The notes beneath the pieces are model-generated. The model had not been told where the DNA came from and made no database searches. It worked only from the letters and a program-made list of their open reading frames with translations. A stretch of 41,323 nucleotides of DNA, taken from contig CAKOJR010000007.1 in assembly GCA_934090735.1 (NCBI GenBank), forward strand, positions 1 through 41,323. The letters run 5' to 3'. Positions 1-8,406 of the stretch are shown one piece after another. The first letter of the stretch is position 1. Every line of letters starts with the position of its first letter. A program made the position numbers and the translations under genes. The stretch comes from an uncultured Bacilli bacterium. GTDB taxonomy: Bacteria > Bacillota_I > Bacilli_A > RF39 > UBA660.

Positions 1-129
1 CACCATCCAAGAACAATATATCAATTTTTTATCTAATATTAAACATACTATTAGTTCACTTTCAAATTACTATTTATAAAGATAAGTAGTAATTATAACT
101 TCAAAAGCATACTTACAATTTTATGTATT

Positions 130-2679
130 CTAATCTTTAAACCATTTTACTAAAAATGGCTTAATTAATTCGTAAATAAATATTGCCATAAAGTTTATTA
201 AGAATACTATTAATATCAAACTAATATCTATTGATGTTATACTTATTAATTTACCAATAGGTGTAACAAACACTATGAGTTCAATTAAAAGTATCAATAG
301 TATTCCGTAGTTCATTGCTTTATTAGAAAATAATCCCTGTTTAACAACTGACTCTTTCAAGTTTCTACAAGATATAGAATAAACTATCTCCTGTACTACC
401 ATTGAAAGAAGTGCTAAAGACATAGCTGTTTCTTGCCCATACATTTTTAAACTAATAAAGTAAGTGAGAACTACAAACATAGTTTCAATGATAGCTGAAG
501 ATGCGATACATGATTTTATAAATGGTGTAAATAATGGTTTATTAATACCTCTTGGTTTTTTATTCATTATGCTATCTTCACTCTTTTCAAAAGATAAACA
601 TATACTAGGAATAGAATCAGTTACCAAATCAATAAATAAAATATAAATTGGTAATAAAATTGTTGTTTTAGTAAGTAGTCCTATAATAATAGTAAATATT
701 TCAGCAAAATTACTTGATAATGAAAATACAATATTATTTCTAATGTTATTATATATTCTTCTTCCTTCTTCAACTGCTACAACTATTGTTGAAAAAGAAT
801 CGTCCATCAAGACTATGTCTGATGCAGACTTTGTAACATCAGTACCAGTAATACCCATTCCAATACCAACATGAGCATCTTTAATAGCAGGAGCATCATT
901 TACTCCATCTCCAGTCATTGCTACAATTTTTCCGCTATTTTGAAGTGCAAAAACAATTCTTTCTTTATGAACTGGATTTACTCTTGCATATACGGAATAC
1001 CTTTTAACGATATTTTTTAGTTCTTCATCATTATATTTATCAAGTTCACTTCCAAGTATTGCTTCATTATCATTATCTATAATTCCAACATTTTTTGCAA
1101 TAGCAGTTGCAGTATCTATAGAATCTCCTGTAATCATTATTGGTCTAATACCAGCATTTTTGCATAAAATGACACTTTTTTTAACACTTTCTCTTGGTGG
1201 ATCTATTATTCCTAAAATACCAGCAAAAGATAAATCATTTTCCTCTTTTTCTAATTCTTTAATATCTTTTGGTATATAATCTAACTTTTTATAAGCAAAC
1301 CCTAAAATTCTTAAAGCATTTTTAGAAAGATTCTTAACTTTATCTAAAATTTGTTGTTTTTCAATCTTAGATAGATTTACTTTTTCAATTAAAGAATCCA
1401 TACTACCTTTGCATAATATATATACATCATTATCAATTTTATTTAAAGTAGTAAACATCTTTCTATCACTATCAAAAGGTATATCTAATATTCTCTCGCA
1501 TTTTTTTCTCAATTTAAGAGAATCGATTTTTTTATTATATAGGTATTCATATAAACAAGTTTCTGTAGGATCACCTACATATTTATCTTCATAAATAAGG
1601 CCATCATTACAAAGAGCACATATATAATTAAGCATATTCTCATCTATTACATATTCTTCTTTAACAGTCATTTTATTTTGAGTTATAGTACCTGTCTTAT
1701 CAGAACAAATAATATCTATTGCTCCAAGTGTTTCTACAGCTTGCATTTGTTTTACTACTGTTTTCTTCTTTGCTAAATTAGATATTCCAACGGATAATGT
1801 TATTGTAATTACAGTTGGCAACCCTTCAGGAATAGCAGCTACTGCAAGTGATGAGCATAGCATTATAATTTCAAGTATTGTGTATTTATTAATTAAAGCT
1901 AAAATAAATATAAAAATTAAAATAATAAATACTATAAATGTAATTTTTTTAGAAAGTTCTTTTATTTTTAATTGTAATGGTGTTTCTATTCTATCAATTT
2001 CATTTAGTGATAATGCAATTTTACCTATCTCAGTATTTTTTCCTGTACTTACAACTATACCAGTACTTTTTCCATTAGTAATGCTTGTTCCTAAAAATAA
2101 CATATTTTTTTGTTCTTGAAGAATTAAGTTATTTTTTAAAACATCTGAACTTTTTTGAACTGGAACACTTTCTCCAGTTAGCGCTGATTCATCTACTTTT
2201 AAACTTTCACATGAAAGTATTCTAATATCAGCAGGAACAGTTTCTCCGGATTCTAAATATATTATATCTCCTGGAACTAATTCTTTAGTGTTTATTACTA
2301 TTATTTTATCATCTCTTTTAACTTTACAAGTGCTGGTTTCATATTTTTTTAAATCTTTTAATACTAAAGTAGCTTTTTCTTCTTGTATAAATCCAACAAT
2401 AGCATTTATAAAAACTACAAAAAGTATGACAATAGTATCAGTATATTCGTGGGAATAAAAATATCCATAAAAATATAAAAGTAGTGCAACTACTAACAAT
2501 ATGATAATCATGGTATCGTTAAATTGTTTTAAAAATCTTAAAATCCAAGGCATTTTCTTTTTATTTATAATAATATTTTGCCCATAATCATTTATTCTTT
2601 TTTTCGTTTCTTTACTATCTAATCCATCAATATTACTGTTTAAAATTTTAAATATTTCATCTTCGTTTTTAGAATACAT
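130..2679 (-). CDS. P2A (SERCA/PacL-type) calcium-transporting ATPase
   Basis: A membrane ion pump of about 849 residues that most likely exports Ca2+ at the expense of ATP. It shows the actuator motif TGES (in ALTGESVP), the phosphorylation motif DKTGT with Asp327, the hinge motif TGDGVNDAP, and PEGLP in the fourth membrane helix. Helix 5 reads SSNFAEIF, keeping the Asn and Glu of SERCA site I, and helix 6 reads FIDLVTDSIP, with Asp in place of the usual Asn but TD retained. This fits the P2A class, unlike the second pump at 30.6 kb. An ATG at 2694 is possible, but AGGAGC directly after it is a good ribosome site for the ATG at 2679, which I prefer. The gene is divergent from the LTA synthase. 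Calcium is inferred from family residues; Mn2+ cannot be excluded. Confidence 0.93.
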   Translation of the reverse strand: MYSKNEDEIFKILNSNIDGLDSKETKKRINDYGQNIIINKKKMPWILRFLKQFNDTMIIILLVVALLLYFYGYFYSHEYTDTIVILFVVFINAIVGFIQEEKATLVLKDLKKYETSTCKVKRDDKIIVINTKELVPGDIIYLESGETVPADIRILSCESLKVDESALTGESVPVQKSSDVLKNNLILQEQKNMLFLGTSITNGKSTGIVVSTGKNTEIGKIALSLNEIDRIETPLQLKIKELSKKITFIVFIILIFIFILALINKYTILEIIMLCSSLAVAAIPEGLPTVITITLSVGISNLAKKKTVVKQMQAVETLGAIDIICSDKTGTITQNKMTVKEEYVIDENMLNYICALCNDGLIYEDKYVGDPTETCLYEYLYNKKIDSLKLRKKCERILDIPFDSDRKMFTTLNKIDNDVYILCKGSMDSLIEKVNLSKIEKQQILDKVKNLSKNALRILGFAYKKLDYIPKDIKELEKEENDLSFAGILGIIDPPRESVKKSVILCKNAGIRPIMITGDSIDTATAIAKNVGIIDNDNEAILGSELDKYNDEELKNIVKRYSVYARVNPVHKERIVFALQNSGKIVAMTGDGVNDAPAIKDAHVGIGMGITGTDVTKSASDIVLMDDSFSTIVVAVEEGRRIYNNIRNNIVFSLSSNFAEIFTIIIGLLTKTTILLPIYILFIDLVTDSIPSICLSFEKSEDSIMNKKPRGINKPLFTPFIKSCIASSAIIETMFVVLTYFISLKMYGQETAMSLALLSMVVQEIVYSISCRNLKESVVKQGLFSNKAMNYGILLILLIELIVFVTPIGKLISITSIDISLILIVFLINFMAIFIYELIKPFLVKWFKD

Positions 2680-2703
2680 TATATCGCTCCTCATACTAAT
2701 AAA

Positions 2704-2712
2704 AGTATACCA
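2704..2712 (-). promoter_or_regulatory. extended -10 promoter of the P2A ATPase
   Basis: Reading the minus strand, TGGTATACT is an extended -10 element (TGnTATAAT type) 24 nt before the chosen start. No convincing -35 is visible, as is usual for extended -10 promoters. Confidence 0.5.
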
Positions 2713-2812
2713 TAAATGTCACTGTAAATGTCTCAACACTTATATTTTTTGTACTATATTCGTATTTTCATTATATATTTATATCATTTAGTAGTTTATT
2801 ACTATTTATTAA

Positions 2813-2901
2813 TTAGGGTCGTCTGATTTCAACCTTTATGGTTTCATTTGAAATCAATTTACGGACTTATTTGTTCGTAAGTTTTTATTAATTTGCTCTA
2901 A
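2813..2901. other. branched inverted-repeat element between divergent promoters
   Basis: Two hairpins are enclosed by a closing helix. The outer pair is TTAGGGT (2813-2819) with GCTCTAA (2895-2901), using two G-U pairs on the plus-strand RNA. Inside are GATTTCAA (2825-2832) with TTGAAATC (2848-2855), and TTACGGAC (2859-2866) with GTTCGTAA (2873-2880), the latter followed by a T-run. The element lies upstream of both predicted promoters, so it is not an obvious leader of either neighbouring gene. It could be a small RNA or a DNA-level element. I do not recognise a known riboswitch class. Confidence 0.45.
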
Positions 2902-2902
2902 C

Positions 2903-2931
2903 TTGAAATTTTTATCATAATAATGTATTAT
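2903..2931 (+). promoter_or_regulatory. sigma-A type promoter of the ltaS-like operon
   Basis: TTGAAA (2903-2908), a 17-nt spacer and TATTAT (2926-2931), each one mismatch from consensus. The expected start is near 2938, giving a leader of about 40 nt ending in AAAGGAAGG. Confidence 0.75.
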
Positions 2932-2978
2932 ATGATTAGATTTATGCATTTTTTTAGTGTGCATTAAAGGAAGGTTAT

Positions 2979-4976
2979 ATGAAAAAGAAGATAAGTAAGT
3001 TTTATAGTTCTTTTATAGATTTTGTTAAGTATAATAGACAGTTTTGTTCATATGTGGTTCTCTCTTTTTTGTGTACTTTATATATAAGAATTTATACAAC
3101 TGGCAGTATTTGGATAAGTGCATCTGTTATTGATTTAGCTTCCATATTGATTATTGGTTCATTTGGATTTTTTTATAAGCCACAGAAACAATTTAATTAT
3201 TATTTTGTAATGTTATTGTTACTTGATGTAGTGTGCATTGTTAATGCCGTGTATTATGATTTTTATAGTTCTTTTGCTTCATTTAGTTTGCTTACTGCTT
3301 TAGGTCAAGTTGGAGAAGTAGGGGATGCAGTTTTTGCAAAAATGAATGTTTTGCATTTCATATATTTGCTTGCACCAATTTCTTTTTTTGCGGTAAATAA
3401 GCATTTAACTAATAGAGATTATTTTAATTTTGTTGCTAAGTTCGAAAATAGTAAGAGTTTACTTAAGAGAGTGTTTATTTATGGATTATTCTTTTTATGT
3501 TTAGGTGCTACGATGCTTTCTGCTACTGCTTTTTCAAGACTTGCTAAACAGTGGAATCGTGAATATATTGTTAATAAATTTGGAATTATTGTGTATCAAA
3601 TAAATGATTTAGTAAGTACATTAAGGCCTAAGATTACTTCAATGTTTGGATATGATGTTGCTCTTAAGGATTTTACTGATTATTATGCAGAGAATACTAT
3701 TAAGAAAAGTAATAACGAATATACTGATATTTTTAAGGGAAAGAATGTTATATTTGTTCATATGGAGAGTATGACTGATTTTCTTATGAATACTAATATT
3801 AATGGGGTGGAGATAACACCTAATATAAATAAGCTTGCTAGTGAAGGAATGTATTTTAGAAATTTTTATCCACAAATTAGTGTTGGTACTAGTAGTGATA
3901 CAGAGTTTACGTTAACTTCTTCATTAATGCCAGCAACAAATGGTACTGTATTTGTAAGTTATTATGATAGAGATTATGTGACTATTCCAAAACTATTTAG
4001 TGAGCAAGGATATTATACATTTAGTATGCATGGTAATAAAGCTTCTATGTGGAATAGAAGAGTTATGCATCCGTCTTTAGGTTATAGGGATTTTTATTCA
4101 AGTACTTCTTATGATATAGATGAAACTATTGGGTTAGGTTTAAGTGATAAGTCATTCTTTAGACAAAGTATTAATATTTTAGAGAATATTGAAGAAAATA
4201 ATAATAATTATATGGGTACTGTGATTACGTTATCTAATCATACGCCTTTTGCAAATAATGATAAGTTTGAGCAGATTGATTTAACAAAAAGTGCAAAAGT
4301 TTATAATGAAATAACTGGAAAATATGAAATTGTAAAAAGAGATTATTTGGAAAATACAATATTAGGTAATTATATAAGAAGTGGGCATTATGCAGATGAA
4401 GCGATGGGCGAGTTTATATCTTATATAAAAAATAGTGATAAGTTTGATAATACTATATTTGTGTTTTATGGTGATCATGATCCTAAGATTAATTTAAAAG
4501 ATTTTAATTATTATTATAATTATGATGTGGCAACTGATAGGGTTTTAACTGCGGAAGATGAAGGATATATTCCTTATGATTATTATGATAACGAGCTTAA
4601 TAAAAAGACTCCATTAATTATTTGGAGTAAGAATGAAAAGTTTGAAAAACAAATTGATTATTATATGGGTATGATTGATGTTATGCCAACGATAGGTAAT
4701 ATGTTTGGTATTTATAATAAGTATGCTTTGGGAAATGATATATTTGAGATTAAAGATGATAATGTAATAGCGTTTCCAAATGGTAATTTCTTAACTAATA
4801 AAGTGTATTATTATAATTCTAAAGAAGAGTACAAGGCAATTAATTTAAATGAGGTTTTGAGTGATGAGTATATTACTAATGCTAAGAATAAAGCTGATAA
4901 GTTAATTGATATTTCAAATGATATAATTGTTTATGATTTAATAGGGGTTACTAGTGATGAAAGGGATAAGAAATGA
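2979..4976 (+). CDS. LTA synthase family phosphoglycerol transferase
   Basis: A 665-residue membrane protein with about five hydrophobic segments in residues 20-190, followed by an extracellular sulfatase-fold domain, the layout of lipoteichoic acid synthase LtaS. These enzymes transfer glycerol-phosphate from phosphatidylglycerol to a growing polymer outside the membrane. Visible metal-site residues are Glu263 (HMESM) and Asp499/His500 (GDHDPK). The nucleophile region reads GTSSDTEF. Aligned with the family pattern GxTSDxEF, the nucleophile position is Ser305 and not Thr, with Thr304 next to it. AAAGGAAGG precedes the ATG. The next gene overlaps the stop by 4 nt, so the two are translationally coupled. 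The family is clear; the exact polymer made is not. Confidence 0.9.
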   Translation: MKKKISKFYSSFIDFVKYNRQFCSYVVLSFLCTLYIRIYTTGSIWISASVIDLASILIIGSFGFFYKPQKQFNYYFVMLLLLDVVCIVNAVYYDFYSSFASFSLLTALGQVGEVGDAVFAKMNVLHFIYLLAPISFFAVNKHLTNRDYFNFVAKFENSKSLLKRVFIYGLFFLCLGATMLSATAFSRLAKQWNREYIVNKFGIIVYQINDLVSTLRPKITSMFGYDVALKDFTDYYAENTIKKSNNEYTDIFKGKNVIFVHMESMTDFLMNTNINGVEITPNINKLASEGMYFRNFYPQISVGTSSDTEFTLTSSLMPATNGTVFVSYYDRDYVTIPKLFSEQGYYTFSMHGNKASMWNRRVMHPSLGYRDFYSSTSYDIDETIGLGLSDKSFFRQSINILENIEENNNNYMGTVITLSNHTPFANNDKFEQIDLTKSAKVYNEITGKYEIVKRDYLENTILGNYIRSGHYADEAMGEFISYIKNSDKFDNTIFVFYGDHDPKINLKDFNYYYNYDVATDRVLTAEDEGYIPYDYYDNELNKKTPLIIWSKNEKFEKQIDYYMGMIDVMPTIGNMFGIYNKYALGNDIFEIKDDNVIAFPNGNFLTNKVYYYNSKEEYKAINLNEVLSDEYITNAKNKADKLIDISNDIIVYDLIGVTSDERDKK

Positions 4977-5581
4977 AAAAGAAAAAGATTGGTTTAGTGA
5001 TATTAGTATTAGTGTTATTGTATTCTATTGGGGGTATTTATTATAATATAACTCATAGGGATAGTGTAGATAATAGTGTTAAGAGTATAGATAAGATTGA
5101 TAAGTATGGGTATGTTCTTAAGAGTAATGCCACTAATTTACAGAAAGAACTTTTTAATGAACTTAAGACCATTTTAAATAATGATAATATAAATGATGAT
5201 GCTTATGCTAAAACAATATCTAAGATGTTTGTTACTGATTTATATACTTTATCTAATAAGGTAAATAAGTATGATGTTGGTGGCACTGAATATGTTTTAG
5301 AAAGTGGTAGAGATAATTTTAAGGTAAATGTTCAAGATACTCTGTATAAGTATTTAGAGGATAATTCTGATGGAAAGAGAAGTCAGATTCTTCCAATGGT
5401 TGTTAGTGTTAGTGCTGATGAGATTAGTGATACTAAGTATAAAATTGGTGATAATGAAAGTGATGCTAAGAAGGTTAGTTTAACTTTAAGTTATAATGAA
5501 GATTTGGGATATGATACTAAAGTCACTTTAATTTTAATTAAGAGTGAAGGCAAGTATTATGTTGTTGAAAGTGCTAGTTAG
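4973..5581 (+). CDS. membrane-anchored extracytoplasmic protein of unknown function
   Basis: Not recognised. It has 202 residues: a lysine-rich start, one hydrophobic segment at about residues 6-24, then a hydrophilic domain rich in Asp, Asn, Lys and Ser that should face outside. There is no Cys lipobox. Its start lies in an ATGA overlap with the ltaS-like stop, and a terminator overlaps its own stop, so the pair forms a two-gene operon. The context suggests an accessory of polymer synthesis or the cell wall, but nothing in the sequence proves this. Confidence 0.75.
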   Translation: MKKKKIGLVILVLVLLYSIGGIYYNITHRDSVDNSVKSIDKIDKYGYVLKSNATNLQKELFNELKTILNNDNINDDAYAKTISKMFVTDLYTLSNKVNKYDVGGTEYVLESGRDNFKVNVQDTLYKYLEDNSDGKRSQILPMVVSVSADEISDTKYKIGDNESDAKKVSLTLSYNEDLGYDTKVTLILIKSEGKYYVVESAS

Positions 5582-5592
5582 GCACTTTTTTT
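5568..5592 (+). terminator. intrinsic terminator of the ltaS-like operon
   Basis: Stem AAAGTGC / GCACTTT with a 7-nt loop, followed by a T-run. The 5' arm overlaps the last codons of the upstream gene. Confidence 0.8.
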
Positions 5593-5675
5593 GTTAGTTA
5601 GTACAGAATTAGTAAAAAAAGTGGTATTATATAGATGGATAATGGAAAATATAATATGAGGTAGGTGAATGATTT

Positions 5676-6680
5676 ATGAAAAGAATTTATATAGTTACGG
5701 GTGCTAGTGGATTTTTAGGTAATAATATTATTAGGTATCTAGAGCGAGAAGAAAATTGTGAGGTAAGAGCTTTTGTATTAAATGGGGAGTCTATAAGTTC
5801 ACTTAATAATTTGAAATGTTCTATTTATTATGGTGATGTTACAAAAGTGGATACTCTTAATTCTATTTTTGATGGTTGTGATGGCGCAGAAATCTTTGTG
5901 ATTCATTGTGCTGCGGTTGTTTATATAAAATCAAAGTATAATTCAAGGGTTTATGATGTTAATGTTAATGGAACTAAAAATATAGTGGATAAGGTTTTGG
6001 AGTATAATGCTAAACTTATTTATGTTAGTAGTGTTCATGCTATTCCTGAGAAGAGTGATGGAGATTTGATTAGTGAGGTGTCTATTTTTAATCCTGATGA
6101 TGTAGTTGGATTATATGCTAAAACAAAGGCTGAAGCTGCAAGATATGTTATGGATTCGGTTAAGGATAAAGGGTTAAAGGCTTGTATTGTTCATCCTTCT
6201 GGTATTTTGGGGCCATATGATTTTAGTAATAGTCATTTGACTGCGCTTGTTAGTGAAATTGTAAATGGTAGACTTCCAATGTGTGTTAAGGGAGGATATG
6301 ATTTTGTTGATGTTAGGGATGTTGCAAAAGGAATAATTATGGCCTGTGATAAGGGAAAAATGGGAGAATGTTATATTATGTCAGGGGAGTTTGTTTCAAT
6401 TAGGAGACTTGCTGATTTGGTTTGTGATGTTGTTGGCAAAAAAAGAATTAAAGTCGTGTTACCTATTATGATTGCTAAGATAGTAGCACCTTTTTATGAG
6501 ATGTATTATAATTTGAAAGGGAAAACACCACTTTTTACTAAGTATTCTTTGTATACGTTGTCTTCTAATTCAAATTTTAGTAATGAGAAAGCGAAGAGAG
6601 ATCTTGGTTTTGTGACTAGAGATATTACTGATACTGTGAGGGATATGGTTATGTGGATTTTGGGCGATTTTAAAGAGTAA
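5676..6680 (+). CDS. NAD(P)-dependent epimerase/dehydratase, extended SDR family
   Basis: A cytoplasmic 334-residue oxidoreductase of the extended short-chain dehydrogenase family. The N-terminal Rossmann motif TGASGFLG (Gly9, Gly12, Gly15) binds NAD(P). Tyr147 and Lys151 (YAKTK) form the catalytic YxxxK, with a Ser run at SSVHA. The pattern is closest to dihydroflavonol-reductase-like or nucleoside-diphosphate-sugar epimerase-like members; the substrate cannot be read from sequence. GAGGTAGGTGA provides the ribosome site. It stands alone between two terminators, so it is probably monocistronic. Confidence 0.88.
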   Translation: MKRIYIVTGASGFLGNNIIRYLEREENCEVRAFVLNGESISSLNNLKCSIYYGDVTKVDTLNSIFDGCDGAEIFVIHCAAVVYIKSKYNSRVYDVNVNGTKNIVDKVLEYNAKLIYVSSVHAIPEKSDGDLISEVSIFNPDDVVGLYAKTKAEAARYVMDSVKDKGLKACIVHPSGILGPYDFSNSHLTALVSEIVNGRLPMCVKGGYDFVDVRDVAKGIIMACDKGKMGECYIMSGEFVSIRRLADLVCDVVGKKRIKVVLPIMIAKIVAPFYEMYYNLKGKTPLFTKYSLYTLSSNSNFSNEKAKRDLGFVTRDITDTVRDMVMWILGDFKE

Positions 6681-6689
6681 CTTTGTGTT

Positions 6690-6713
6690 GGCTATTTAAT
6701 AGTCTTTTTTTTT
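6690..6713 (+). terminator. intrinsic terminator of the epimerase gene
   Basis: GGCTAT / ATAGTC stem (one G-U pair), 3-nt loop, and a run of nine T. Confidence 0.7.
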
Positions 6714-6721
6714 ATAGTTTT

Positions 6722-6729
6722 CATAGATT
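6722..6729 (+). promoter_or_regulatory. CATA-type -10 of a probably leaderless amidase gene
   Basis: CATAGATT ends 5 nt before the ATG and there is no Shine-Dalgarno sequence, so transcription would start at or next to the ATG. It resembles a sporulation sigma-E -10 (CATACAAT), but I find no matching -35. Confidence 0.4.
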
Positions 6730-6734
6730 ATTGT

Positions 6735-7394
6735 ATGAGAAAGTGTTTGTATATATTGTTTGCTTTTTTGTTTTTGATTGCTTTAGCCTTGATGGTTAAT
6801 GGAGCTTCTAGTACGTTTCCTCTTTTTGGTAAGACGATAATTTTAGATGCTGGTCATGGTGGTAAAGATGGCGGAGCCGAAGTGGGTGGTGTTAAAGAGA
6901 AGGATATTAATTTGAGAATAGTTAATGCTCTTAAAGATGCTCTAGAGGAGAAGGGAGCTAATGTTATTTTAACGAGAACTAGTGATGATGATTTGAGTGA
7001 AGATGGGGTATCTAGAAGAAAGAAAAGTGACTTTGATAAAAGAATAGAAATTATTAATACTACTAATCCTGATATATATTTATCTATTCATCAAAATATT
7101 TTTGAGAGTTCTAAGTATCGTGGAGCTCAAGTTTTTTATGTAAGTAAAAATAGTTATAATAAGCATCTTGCTGAGGTTATTCAAAGTGAGCTAAACTCTT
7201 TTACTAAGACGAATAGAAAAATAAAGGAGATGCGTGGCAAGTATATGTATGATAGACTTAATCCTATCGGAGTTTTAATTGAGTGTGGATTTTTGTCTAA
7301 TTATTTTGATAGGACTAATCTTATGAATGATGATTATGTAAAAAAACTTTCTTTAAAAATAGTACAGGGAGTTATAAATTATTTTTATTCGTAA
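6735..7394 (+). CDS. cwlD: N-acetylmuramoyl-L-alanine amidase (Amidase_3, CwlD-like)
   Basis: A 219-residue zinc amidase that cuts the bond between muramic acid and the peptide stem. An N-terminal hydrophobic segment (residues 4-21) suggests export or membrane anchoring. The zinc ligands His41 (DAGHGG), Glu55 (KEKD) and His119 (SIHQN) and the catalytic Glu183 (IECGFLSN) are all present. There is no binding domain, and the length is close to CwlD (about 237 aa), which makes muramic-lactam in the spore cortex. Given Spo0A, YunB and CotJ in the window, CwlD is a plausible identity, but a vegetative autolysin is possible. The ATG has no Shine-Dalgarno and looks leaderless. Confidence 0.8.
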   Translation: MRKCLYILFAFLFLIALALMVNGASSTFPLFGKTIILDAGHGGKDGGAEVGGVKEKDINLRIVNALKDALEEKGANVILTRTSDDDLSEDGVSRRKKSDFDKRIEIINTTNPDIYLSIHQNIFESSKYRGAQVFYVSKNSYNKHLAEVIQSELNSFTKTNRKIKEMRGKYMYDRLNPIGVLIECGFLSNYFDRTNLMNDDYVKKLSLKIVQGVINYFYS

Positions 7395-7444
7395 ATTCAT
7401 AAAATTTTCATAATATAATTATATGATTTATCCGGAATGTGTGA

Positions 7445-7450
7445 TATAAT
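7445..7450 (+). promoter_or_regulatory. -10 box of the Abi_2 gene
   Basis: A perfect TATAAT ends 18 nt before the ATG at 7469, leaving a leader of about 12 nt that contains AGGTGAG. No clear -35. Confidence 0.5.
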
Positions 7451-7468
7451 TTGATAATAGGTGAGACT

Positions 7469-8398
7469 ATGAAGATGAAAGTCTTTAAAACAATTCAAGA
7501 ACAAATAAGTATCCTTGAACAAAAAGGTCTTATTATCGATGACTATCTTTTTACAGAAGATATTCTTATTCGTGAGAATTATTTCTTTATTAGTGGTTAT
7601 CGTCATTTATTTTTGAAGAGTTATAAAGATCGTAATTTCATTAAAGGAACTACTTTTAGAGAATTATATGCATTATTCAATTTTGATAGGCAGGTAAGAA
7701 ATATTATTTTTAAGAATTTGCTTATAATAGAGAATAATATGAAAAGTATTATTTCTTATCAGTTATCAAAGAAATATGGTTTTAGAGAAAAAGATTACTT
7801 GAAGCCAGAAAACTTCACTAAAGCACCTGATAAGCAAAGACAATTAAGTGATACTTTAAAAAAGATGAAACGTCAGATAAGAGTAAATGGTGCGCAGCAT
7901 TCAGCAACTAGTCATTATTTAAATAATTATGGTTATATTCCACTTTGGGTTGTTGTGAAAGTTTTATCATTTGGGATCGTTGGAGAACTTTATACGGTTA
8001 TGAAAAGAGAAGATCAAGAAGAGATTGCAAATATCTATGATTTGTCAGTTAATAATCTTTTAACTTATCTTCCAATACTTTCTAATTATCGTAATTTATG
8101 CGCTCATGAAGATATTTTGTATGATCATAGAACACAGAAGATAATAGGTGATACTAAATATCATGATGGGCTTGATATTCCAACTACTGATGGTGAATAT
8201 ATTTATGGTAAAGATGATCTTTTCGCTTTAATCATTATTTTAAAACAACTTTTAAGATCGGAAGAATTTAGACTTCTTATAAATGAATTAAGTTATGAGG
8301 TGGATGTTCTTTGTGGAAAACTTAAAGTTATTAACATTGGAAAAGTCCTAGATACAATGGGATTTCCAAGAAATTTTAGAGAAATATTAGATTTGTAG
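7469..8398 (+). CDS. Abi_2/AbiD-AbiF family HEPN-domain protein
   Basis: A 309-residue cytoplasmic protein of the abortive-infection Abi_2 family. Family marks are FDRQVRNIIFKNLLIIENNM in the first half and YRNLCAHE in the second. The latter gives the HEPN RNase pattern R-x4-H at Arg208 and His213. Members often act as toxins or phage-defence nucleases, by cleaving RNA when triggered. There is no antitoxin gene beside it. htrA starts 8 nt after its stop, so the two are probably cotranscribed. A TTG 18 nt upstream is in frame, but AGGTGAG fits the ATG at 7469. Family placement is good; activity is inferred. Confidence 0.82.
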   Translation: MKMKVFKTIQEQISILEQKGLIIDDYLFTEDILIRENYFFISGYRHLFLKSYKDRNFIKGTTFRELYALFNFDRQVRNIIFKNLLIIENNMKSIISYQLSKKYGFREKDYLKPENFTKAPDKQRQLSDTLKKMKRQIRVNGAQHSATSHYLNNYGYIPLWVVVKVLSFGIVGELYTVMKREDQEEIANIYDLSVNNLLTYLPILSNYRNLCAHEDILYDHRTQKIIGDTKYHDGLDIPTTDGEYIYGKDDLFALIIILKQLLRSEEFRLLINELSYEVDVLCGKLKVINIGKVLDTMGFPRNFREILDL

Positions 8399-8406
8399 GA
8401 GGAAAT

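Noticed and set aside
1..129. A truncated gene at the left edge
   Set aside because: Stops occur in all frames within short distance; only an 11-codon open end on the plus strand remains, too short to support.
2838..2891. A 17-codon open frame starting at ATG in the structured intergenic element
   Set aside because: No ribosome site, and the bases are better explained by the inverted repeats.
2813..2901. A degenerate tRNA, because the outer helix is 7 bp and the length is 89 nt
   Set aside because: No D-loop GG, no T-loop TTCRANNY and no 7-nt anticodon loop on either strand.
6690..6729. A full sigma-E or sigma-G promoter for the CwlD-like gene
   Set aside because: The CATA-type -10 is present, but no -35 occurs at the required spacing, so only the -10 is reported.
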